Source of the DNA: Planctomycetaceae bacterium
GTDB lineage: Bacteria; Planctomycetota; Planctomycetia; Pirellulales; Thermoguttaceae
Length of the DNA: 6,100 nucleotides
Reading direction: 5' to 3'
NCBI GenBank assembly: GCA_031259095.1
Contig: JAIRLW010000158.1
Coordinates: 1 to 6,100, forward strand
The notes under the pieces were generated by a model. It was given only the letters and a program-made list of their open reading frames with translations, did not search any database and was not told the origin of the DNA. Made by a program: the position numbers and the translations under genes. Positions 1 to 4,738 of the stretch are shown piece after piece. Numbering within the stretch: the stretch's first letter is position 1; every line of letters begins with the position of its first letter.

Positions 1-411
1 GAAATGATGCTCAACCTTGAAAATAGAATATTAAAAGATATGGTGAATTTTTCGCAAGTAAGCATTCAAAAAATTGACAACATAAAAATATCCAAAGGCT
101 GCCTGATACTTACTCATAAAAATGCGGATTATCAATGTAAAATCAAAACCGGAAAATGTGATTTCATACAAAAACTTATTACAAAAACTTACTTTAATAA
201 CGGCAATTTTTTGAACGAAATAAATATATCCGAATTAAAAACATTGCCTGCAATAGATTTTGGCGAACAAACTAAAATAAAAAATTATATTGACGATCTC
301 ATATTTGTTTTGTATTTTGATATTTCCTTATCAAAATTAGGTATGCCGGAAGCATTGAATATAAAAAAACTATGTCAAAAAAACAAATTTTATAAGTACA
401 TTTTATTATAG
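1..411 (+). CDS. Unrecognised AT-rich protein, possibly C-terminal part of a larger gene
   Basis: The frame is open from the first base, with ATG codons at 4 and 7, and ends in TAG at 409-411. It may therefore be a complete protein of about 135 residues or the tail of a longer one cut by the window edge. It is rich in Lys, Ile, Asn and Leu, with no signal peptide or membrane segment. I do not recognise the family. The end (residues about 80-135) has a Gly-Glu-Gln-x-Lys-Ile-x-x-Tyr-Ile-Asp-Asp-Leu-Ile pattern followed by Leu-Tyr. This faintly recalls the C-terminal tail of TaqI/Eco57I-type adenine methyltransferases; that is a weak inference, not a call. GC is about 27% over the first 240 bases, well below the genes downstream, which suggests transferred DNA. 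No clear terminator follows it. Confidence 0.55.
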   Translation, partial: EMMLNLENRILKDMVNFSQVSIQKIDNIKISKGCLILTHKNADYQCKIKTGKCDFIQKLITKTYFNNGNFLNEINISELKTLPAIDFGEQTKIKNYIDDLIFVLYFDISLSKLGMPEALNIKKLCQKNKFYKYILL

Positions 412-471
412 TCTTATGAAATTTTACTGATTATTTTACACTTTTGGGGCATTCAGTAATTGGAGTGAATT

Positions 472-510
472 ATGAAAATTTCCGTTCCATTAGGGACGGC
501 ATATTGGTAG
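472..510 (+). other. Possible leader peptide MKISVPLGTAYW (12 codons)
   Basis: An ATG at 472 sits 6 bases after GGAG (462-465), which is better initiation context than the large gene downstream has. It opens a 12-codon frame ending in TAG at 508-510, 11 bases before the ATG at 522. The coding part coincides with a dispersed hairpin repeat (482-515). Translation that ends here could feed ribosomes to the GspE-like start by reinitiation. That is inference: the frame may simply be a by-product of the repeat. Confidence 0.25.
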
Positions 511-515
511 AAAAC
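482..515 (+). repeat. Dispersed hairpin repeat, copy D
   Basis: The copy holds a hairpin with CCGTTCC at 482-488, an ATTA loop, and GGGACGG at 493-499 (seven pairs, one of them G-T), followed by a tail ending GGTAGAAAAC. Over 34 bases it matches the copy at 4505-4538 at 26 positions, and 23 of the last 26 are identical. It ends 6 bases before the ATG at 522, so it occupies the place where a ribosome binding site would be. Confidence 0.7.
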
Positions 516-521
516 TAAAAG

Positions 522-2627
522 ATGTTTCAATTAAAAACCATGTTCAATATTTGTTATTCCTTTATTTCCGTATTTTATTTTTTATTGCGGTCTCGGTTGC
601 TGAATGCGGGGATGTTATTTTTTCTGTTATTGATTTTGTTATTGATTCCGTGTGGTGTAACATTTGCGCAAACACTAATGGATACAGGAGCTGCCATGTC
701 TATTGGAACAGAGATGGACGCAGGCGGTGCTCAATCGGCAACAAAACAAGCACCTCGCGGCGGAACGATTCAAAAGATTGGCGAGGCAAATGCGCAACGT
801 AATGCGGAACTTAACAATGCGGCAACACCTGCCGCCGGCGAAAATGTTCCAGCCGGAAATGCCCCTGCCGAAAATATTGCCGGCGGCAATGCGGCAATTC
901 CGGTACAAAAATCAGATATTCTCAAAGATGGTTGGTGGGGACCAGGCGGTTATATTAGTTCGATTAAGTTACCGCTTTATATTTTTGTTTTTTTTATATG
1001 GGTTGGGTGTGCCAGTTGGATGAACTCCGATCAGGAACGTCTTAAAAAAGAAAGTCGTGAAACACTTAATTTTCTTTATTTGATATTGTACGTTGTTTTG
1101 GGAACGGTGTTTTTTTTCGTACCGATTTTTTGGGTTGCATTTCCGGCAACATTGTTACTTTGTATTGTTCCTGTGATGGTTTATGTTGTTAAGCGGAATA
1201 AACCGTTACCGCCTCATGAAAAAGTTCTGACGGGGGAACATCTTTATTATCTTTACGCTGTTGTGATGAATAAAATCGGCGTAAAAATCAAAGTCAAAAA
1301 GCGTCTGAGTTATCAAATAGGTCCGTCTATTGAAATGGAATCCGCCGGAAAAAATATCGATCCGAAAATATTGCAAGGGCGTCTTATTGTTGCGAGAAAT
1401 GCGCCGGGTTACAATTTATTCCGTGAAAGTGTTTTTGATGCGCTGACGAGTAATGCGACTTCGATGATGTTTGACTTCACGCCGGAACGAACATCAATAC
1501 GGCATCAGGTTGACGGTGTTTGGCTTGACATGGCTCCAATTCCGCGTGTTATTGAAAAGGGAAAAAATAAGGATGTTTTTGAAGAGATGCTTGAATCGGC
1601 GAAACTCTTGATCGGTACCAACCCCAATGATCGGCGGTCGCGACAAACCGGAACATTTATTGCCATCTTGGGAGGAAAAAAAAGGAAAAAATATGAAGCT
1701 GAATTTATATCGCAAGGAACGAAAACCGGTGAAGCGGTGATGATTCAATTTACCGCGTCGAAGGTTCCGTTCAAAAATCTTAACGAACTCGGAATGAGAC
1801 CGGAAATTCAGCCGAAACTCATGGAACAACTCAATGCACGGCAAGGAATTTTTGTTGTTTCTGCGCCGTCGGCAAACGGTTTACGAAGTTCGATGGATGT
1901 GTTCACTCGTCTTTGCGACCGGTTTACGCGGGATGTGGTGAACATTGAAGATGCGGCGTCGCCGACGGAAGCGATTGAAAATGTGCTTCTCGCTCAATAC
2001 GATTCTGCCAAAGGGGAAACGCCATTGACCGTGCTTCCTGATGTGTTGTTTAAAGAACCGCACGCATTGATTATCCGTAATATGTCTTCATTGGAAACGC
2101 TTCAACTTTGTTGTCAGGAAGCGGACATGCACCGGCTTTTTATTACAACAATTCGGGCGAAAGACGGCGTTGAAGCCATTCTCCGATTTTTGGCAACGAA
2201 AATTACGCCGCAACAGTTTATTTCAAGACTGAACGGAGTCATCAATCAGCGTTTGATTCGTAAACTGTGTCCCGCTTGTAAAGAACCTTATCAACCTACT
2301 CCGCAGTTGCTTCAACAACTTGGTCTTCGTCCTGATCAGGCGAAGGAGTTTTATCGAACCCGAACTCCGCTGCCCGAACCGGAAGAAAGAAAACGCGGAA
2401 TCTGTCCGAAATGTAACGGAATTGGTTATCGCGGACGGACGGCGTTGTTTGAACTTTTGGTGATGAGTGATTCTGTACGAGAATTGATTCTGTCGAATCC
2501 CAATCCCAACCTAATCCGGCAACAATTCGCCAAAGAAGGTCAAACCGGATTTTTGTACGAAGGAATTCATCTCCTTATCAAAGGCGAAACAACCGTCGAA
2601 GAATTTTCAAGAGTGATGAAAATGTAA
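522..2627 (+). CDS. GspE/PilB-like T2SS/T4P ATPase family protein, membrane-anchored, degenerate active site
   Basis: The C-terminal half (residues about 290-700) aligns by motif order with the assembly ATPases of type II secretion and type IV pili. There is a VDGVW segment, an LxxLGM segment, the NIED box region at 474-477, the SLNGV-QRL-type helix (here RLNGVINQRLIRKLC), and the zinc motif with CPxC pairs at 583/586 and 628/631. The catalytic motifs are lost. The P-loop is APSANGLRSS (448-457), with Leu-Arg where Lys-Ser/Thr is expected. The Walker B region reads IIRNMSSLET (517-526) instead of a GEIRDxET form. The His box reads TTIRAKD (542-548), with Arg for His. The N terminus is atypical: a signal-like hydrophobic stretch (31-50), an Ala/Asn/Gly-rich linker (about 52-132), and membrane segments near 151-167, 184-203 and 205-223, replacing the usual soluble N1E domain. 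In the family the enzyme drives pilin-type fibre assembly at the inner membrane; here a structural or regulatory role is inferred. The start is uncertain: ATG 522, 540 and 612 are in frame and none has a strong ribosome binding site. ATG 612 would begin directly with the signal-like segment. Confidence 0.82.
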   Translation: MFQLKTMFNICYSFISVFYFLLRSRLLNAGMLFFLLLILLLIPCGVTFAQTLMDTGAAMSIGTEMDAGGAQSATKQAPRGGTIQKIGEANAQRNAELNNAATPAAGENVPAGNAPAENIAGGNAAIPVQKSDILKDGWWGPGGYISSIKLPLYIFVFFIWVGCASWMNSDQERLKKESRETLNFLYLILYVVLGTVFFFVPIFWVAFPATLLLCIVPVMVYVVKRNKPLPPHEKVLTGEHLYYLYAVVMNKIGVKIKVKKRLSYQIGPSIEMESAGKNIDPKILQGRLIVARNAPGYNLFRESVFDALTSNATSMMFDFTPERTSIRHQVDGVWLDMAPIPRVIEKGKNKDVFEEMLESAKLLIGTNPNDRRSRQTGTFIAILGGKKRKKYEAEFISQGTKTGEAVMIQFTASKVPFKNLNELGMRPEIQPKLMEQLNARQGIFVVSAPSANGLRSSMDVFTRLCDRFTRDVVNIEDAASPTEAIENVLLAQYDSAKGETPLTVLPDVLFKEPHALIIRNMSSLETLQLCCQEADMHRLFITTIRAKDGVEAILRFLATKITPQQFISRLNGVINQRLIRKLCPACKEPYQPTPQLLQQLGLRPDQAKEFYRTRTPLPEPEERKRGICPKCNGIGYRGRTALFELLVMSDSVRELILSNPNPNLIRQQFAKEGQTGFLYEGIHLLIKGETTVEEFSRVMKM

Positions 2628-2662
2628 TTAAGAGAATCTTTAAAAAATTATTTTATTCATTA

Positions 2663-2696
2663 ATTTTATTCGATTTCGAATTTAATCGAATAAAAT
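2663..2696. repeat. AT-rich hairpin in the spacer after the GspE-like gene
   Basis: Bases 2663-2675 pair perfectly with 2684-2696 (13 bp), leaving an 8-base loop. The stem contains TTATTCGAT and its complement. It lies 36 bases after the stop codon. No T run follows it, so a classical intrinsic terminator is not shown. It may be a 3' end stabiliser or one more member of the TCGA-containing palindromes in this window. Confidence 0.6.
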
Positions 2697-2710
2697 CGAA
2701 ATTGTAACTA

Positions 2711-2752
2711 AACTATTCACTACTAACTACTAACTATTAACTATTAACTATA
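2711..2752 (+). repeat. Six tandem 7-bp repeats (AACTATT type)
   Basis: Six consecutive heptamers of the form AACTATT, CACTACT, AACTACT, AACTATT, AACTATT, AACTATA fill 2711-2752, with a partial unit (GTAACTA) before them. The array ends 3 bases before the ATG at 2756, so the region where a ribosome binding site would lie is made of the repeat and holds no purine-rich site except AAAG. It resembles the short heptamer arrays described between genes in cyanobacteria. Copy number could vary by slippage. Confidence 0.75.
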
Positions 2753-2755
2753 AAG

Positions 2756-3382
2756 ATGGATGTTCGTGATATATTATTTATGGGTTTTACGTATGGAGTT
2801 CCGCTTGCGGTTGCGGCGGCAATTTTCGGAACACGTTGGAAAGAAGGTTTTTGGGGAAACATTCTGTCCGTGTTCGCCGTGTTCTTTTCCGCATTAACGG
2901 CAATCGCCTGGTGGGAATCGCTCGCGTTGTTACTCAGTACGAAAATTCCCCAAATGCTTTATGTTGCGGATTGTGTCGCTATTTGGCTGATATTTCTTGT
3001 TGCATTTCTGATTGTCAATGAACTGACCAGAATGATGTCGCGGGTCAAGGTGAAGTTTGCGGTTCCGATTGAAAATGTCGGTAATGTGGTTGCGTTGTCC
3101 TTGTTGTTTCTCACGCTTTACGGTTTTTTCCTGTTCACTATGGATTTGAGTCCGGTTGGAGAAAATCCCGACGCATCGGTTCCTAGTGATTCGGTACAGA
3201 TTCAGATGTTGCGTATTTTGTCGGCGGGCAATCTTTCGTCGTTTACAGAGCCGACACAATTCGACGCTCTAGGCGATTTCAGAAAAAATCATCTTGAACG
3301 CCGTAAAGCGTTAATGGAAAATATGAAAGAAAAAAATACACTTTTTTATGAAGGAACTGTTCCGCCGCGAAGGAATGAGTAA
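2756..3382 (+). CDS. CvpA-like integral membrane protein
   Basis: A 208-residue protein with four predicted membrane segments near residues 7-25, 34-60, 69-90 and 107-130. They are joined by short basic loops: RWKEG at 27-31 directly before helix 2, and SRVKVKF at 95-101 before helix 4. It ends in a soluble, charged tail of about 75 residues (KNHLERRKALMENMKEK). The helix layout and the KEGFWGN and SRVKV elements resemble CvpA-family proteins of planctomycetes. The family is named for a role in colicin V production; its molecular function is unsettled. The ATG at 2756 is chosen because the upstream bases are a non-coding heptamer array; no Shine-Dalgarno is visible. The gene follows the GspE-like gene by 128 bases in the same direction, and co-transcription is plausible. 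Alternatively it is just an unclassified four-helix membrane protein. Confidence 0.68.
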   Translation: MDVRDILFMGFTYGVPLAVAAAIFGTRWKEGFWGNILSVFAVFFSALTAIAWWESLALLLSTKIPQMLYVADCVAIWLIFLVAFLIVNELTRMMSRVKVKFAVPIENVGNVVALSLLFLTLYGFFLFTMDLSPVGENPDASVPSDSVQIQMLRILSAGNLSSFTEPTQFDALGDFRKNHLERRKALMENMKEKNTLFYEGTVPPRRNE

Positions 3383-3411
3383 CGGTTTATGTTGGTCTCA
3401 CTTTTTCATTC

Positions 3412-3487
3412 GTCCCATTTGTCCCCATCGTCCCTATTGTCTCTTAGCCCTAATTTTAGAGACAGAAGGGACATTAGGGACAAATAA
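3412..3487. repeat. 9-bp-periodic GTCCC inverted repeat
   Basis: GTCCC-like words start at 3412, 3421, 3430 and 3439 (the last is GTCTC), exactly 9 bases apart. On the other side GAC words start at 3461, 3470 and 3479, again 9 apart and in the opposite sense. Arms 3418-3444 and 3458-3484 match as reverse complements at 22 of 27 positions around a 13-base loop, with seven perfect pairs next to the loop. It lies between the CvpA-like stop at 3382 and the GTG start at 3543. An in-frame ATG at 3348 would make it coding, but overlap with the preceding gene and the ribosome binding site at 3530 argue against that. Confidence 0.72.
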
Positions 3488-3529
3488 TTCCGCGATTAAA
3501 AACAAATTTTTAACGATTCCCATATTATT

Positions 3530-3534
3530 AGGAG
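3530..3534 (+). promoter_or_regulatory. Ribosome binding site AGGAG
   Basis: AGGAG ends 8 bases before the GTG at 3543. It is the only strong Shine-Dalgarno in front of a large gene in this window. It decides the start of the DUF4190-like gene in favour of GTG 3543 over the more distal ATG codons at 3348 and 3375, which would run through the inverted repeat. Confidence 0.75.
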
Positions 3535-3542
3535 TAATTATT

Positions 3543-4322
3543 GTGACGGAAAATCAATCACTTTTTTCATCGACATGGAACAATGCTTCGGAAGAAGATG
3601 TGTCGTACACGCGGTTCAGTATTCTGGCATTGCTTGCGGCGATATTGGGCGTCGCCTCGTTCCTGATTTTTATAACGCCTTGGTTTTTCTTCCTTAATGC
3701 TTTTGGAATACTTTTGTCGTTTCTTGCGATTAGGTCAATTTGTAAGGCGGAGGGCGGTTTAACAGGTTTACAGTTTGCGCAATTTGGATTATGCGGTTCT
3801 ATTGTTTCATTAACGGCGGTTGCGATTCTGTTGCCCGCTTACCAATATGGAGTCCGAGTTGAAGCCGACCGTTTTTTCCGCATTTGGTTTGATGCGTTGC
3901 AAAATAATAATATTCCGTTAGCGAAAGAGTTGACCTCTCCCTACTGGACACGTCCGGCTACGGACAAACCGGAAGAATGGTGGAAAAAACAGTACGAAAA
4001 CAAGTTTTCGCACAAATCAATTCATTCTTATACGGAAGACAAACTCATTCGCGTTTTGCTCGCGCTGGGCGATAAGGCGAAGATTTCATATTACAAAACA
4101 CTTTTGGTTATGACCGGCGGTGAAACAGATACGGTGGTAACTTTGTATGCGGTCAGTTTTCCAAACGATAACGGTAAAACCGAAACTTTTTTTGTCAAGA
4201 TGATCGGCAAACGTTCCTTTCCAAGCGGCGATGTTAAGTCGGCAGGTTGGGCGTTAGGAGGAATTCCGACATTGGTTGTTCCCGACGAATTAAAGACAAC
4301 CGCCAAAATACAGGAAAATTAA
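3543..4322 (+). CDS. DUF4190-like membrane protein
   Basis: From the GTG start the product has 259 residues. After a short polar N terminus (1-24) come hydrophobic segments near 25-44, 47-63 and 80-98. The segment from residue 25 to 98 has the DUF4190 look: hydrophobic hairpin, an LSFLAIRSI stretch, then a GGLTGLQFAQFGLCGS pattern leading into another helix. The remaining 160 residues form a soluble domain, starting with EADRFFRIWFDALQ, that I do not recognise. It has several Trp and aromatic residues (PEEWWKKQYENKF) and a strand-rich end, reminiscent of NTF2-like or lumazine-binding-type folds, but no motif proves this. The role is unknown. The GTG start is set by the AGGAG at 3530-3534. The neighbours are also membrane proteins, so a shared envelope function is likely but unproven. 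Confidence 0.7.
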   Translation: MTENQSLFSSTWNNASEEDVSYTRFSILALLAAILGVASFLIFITPWFFFLNAFGILLSFLAIRSICKAEGGLTGLQFAQFGLCGSIVSLTAVAILLPAYQYGVRVEADRFFRIWFDALQNNNIPLAKELTSPYWTRPATDKPEEWWKKQYENKFSHKSIHSYTEDKLIRVLLALGDKAKISYYKTLLVMTGGETDTVVTLYAVSFPNDNGKTETFFVKMIGKRSFPSGDVKSAGWALGGIPTLVVPDELKTTAKIQEN

Positions 4323-4339
4323 ACGGTGAAAAATAATAA

Positions 4340-4429
4340 AGGCAACTTCTAAAAACTTGTTTTTTGCTCGACCTAATTCGACTAAAATTGATTTTGGTCG
4401 ATTTCAGTCGAAGTTTTTAGAAGTTTCCT
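4340..4429. repeat. 90-bp hairpin with 19-bp terminal arms
   Basis: Arms 4340-4358 and 4411-4429 pair over 19 bases with one mismatch; 15 consecutive bases, 4344-4358 against 4411-4425, are perfect. Inside, 4369-4388 pairs imperfectly with 4391-4410 (16 of 20, plus one G-T), with a two-base turn, so the whole segment can fold as one long stem with a 10-base bulge on the left. It begins 17 bases after the stop of the DUF4190-like gene. It could end or protect that transcript, but no T tract follows. It also fits a miniature mobile element. Confidence 0.7.
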
Positions 4430-4504
4430 AAATTATAACATAGACCATAAACGGTCAAGATTATCATGTTTTAATTGTTGCAACGATCAAAATGTTGGTA
4501 TTTT

Positions 4505-4538
4505 TTTTCCCGTTAGGGACAACATGTTGGTAGAAAAC
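4505..4538 (+). repeat. Dispersed hairpin repeat, copy A
   Basis: This copy contains CCCGTTAGGGAC followed by AACATGTTGGTAGAAAAC. It shares 26 of 34 bases with the copy before the GspE-like gene, and 4509-4532 is the reverse complement of 4608-4631 at 23 of 24 positions. In one frame an ATG at 4492 leads to the peptide MLVFFFPLGTTCW and a TAG at 4531-4533. There is no ribosome binding site before that ATG. Confidence 0.7.
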
Positions 4539-4557
4539 GATGACAATTAAAAACAGG

Positions 4558-4583
4558 CGTCCCGTAGGGATGCGATGTTGGTT
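4558..4583 (+). repeat. Dispersed hairpin repeat, copy C (diverged)
   Basis: The core CGTCCCGTAGGGATG (4558-4572) forms six pairs, one of them G-T, around a GTA loop and is followed by CGATGTTGGTT. Relative to the other copies it lacks one base in the loop, which breaks the Pro-Leu-Gly-Thr reading frame. It sits between copy A and the inverted copy B. Confidence 0.55.
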
Positions 4584-4607
4584 AAAGCCGAACGCCAATC
4601 CAAATGT

Positions 4608-4638
4608 TACCAACATGTCGTCCCTAACGGGACGGAAA
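4608..4638 (-). repeat. Dispersed hairpin repeat, copy B (inverted)
   Basis: It is inverted relative to copy A. The stem CGTCCC (4619-4624) pairs with GGGACG (4629-4634) around TAAC. On the minus strand an ATG at 4660-4658 opens a 17-residue frame, MFFISINISVPLGTTCW, ending in TAA at 4609-4607. Copies A and B together could form a 24-bp stem enclosing copy C. Confidence 0.7.
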
Positions 4639-4689
4639 TATTAATTGATATAAAAAACATTGTTTGATTCTGTACGAAATTTTAAACAT

Positions 4690-4695
4690 TATAAT
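4690..4695 (+). promoter_or_regulatory. Candidate -10 box TATAAT
   Basis: A perfect TATAAT lies 43 bases upstream of the vWA gene start, inside the right inverted repeat of the 272-bp element. The best -35 candidate, TTGATT, is 20 bases upstream, which is longer than usual, so the promoter is only tentative. Confidence 0.22.
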
Positions 4696-4738
4696 TTTGA
4701 CTGCTTATGGTCTGGACTGTTACATTCCATCGTGTACG

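Larger units (their letters stand above)
412..521 (+). other. Spacer between the AT-rich gene and the GspE-like gene
   Basis: This 110-base spacer holds no convincing terminator or sigma-70 promoter. Its identifiable contents are a GGAG ribosome-binding-like site at 462-465, a 12-codon reading frame at 472-510 and a hairpin repeat at 482-515. It marks a sharp rise in GC from the gene on its left to the genes on its right. Confidence 0.5.
4442..4713. mobile_element. Possible 272-bp miniature element with ~30-bp terminal inverted repeats
   Basis: Bases 4442-4471 and 4684-4713 are reverse complements at 26 of 30 positions with no gap; the outer nine (AGACCATAA) are perfect. Just outside, TAACA on the left (4436-4440) and TGTTA on the right (4718-4722) extend the match with a 3-base gap. 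The interior has no transposase gene and carries three hairpin repeat copies. No clear target-site duplication is visible, so this could be a non-autonomous transposon relic (MITE-like) or a structured RNA locus. Confidence 0.5.
4323..4738. other. 416-base spacer rich in palindromic repeats
   Basis: No substantial gene lies here on either strand. It holds a long hairpin (4340-4429), then a segment bounded by inverted repeats (4442-4713) that itself contains three copies of the hairpin repeat also found upstream of the GspE-like gene. A perfect TATAAT at 4690-4695 lies 43 bases before the next start codon. The spacer separates the DUF4190-like gene from the vWA gene, so that gene may have its own promoter. 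Confidence 0.7.

Noticed and set aside
482..515. Classical REP element of the RAYT-associated type
   Set aside because: REP sequences carry GTAG or GGAG at the 5' foot of the hairpin; here GTAG lies on the 3' side some 10 bases away, and no RAYT transposase is in the window. A looser relation cannot be excluded.
703..1023. Plus-strand reading frame of 106 codons overlapping the start of the GspE-like gene
   Set aside because: It is an alternative frame through the Ala/Asn/Gly-rich linker, has no ribosome binding site and no family resemblance. The frames at 551-802 and 2836-3021 are rejected for the same reason.
1494..1844. Antisense reading frame of 116 codons inside the GspE-like gene
   Set aside because: It lies wholly opposite a well-supported conserved coding region, has no recognisable domain and is a shadow of that gene's codon pattern. 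The same holds for the minus-strand frames at 675-908, 1881-2063, 2930-3259, 4091-4306 and 5245-5490.
3348..3542. N-terminal extension of the DUF4190-like protein to the ATG at 3348
   Set aside because: It would overlap the CvpA-like gene by 35 bases, translate an inverted repeat, and ignore a good AGGAG site placed 8 bases before the GTG at 3543.
4505..4638. CRISPR array
   Set aside because: The repeats are few, diverged, in both orientations and irregularly spaced, with another copy 4 kb away; there are no uniform spacers and no cas genes.
4619..4640. Intrinsic terminator at the copy B hairpin
   Set aside because: The stem is good but is followed by GAAATATTAAT, not a T tract. The T8 run at 4501-4508 precedes copy A's hairpin and does not follow it, so neither orientation fits the classical form.
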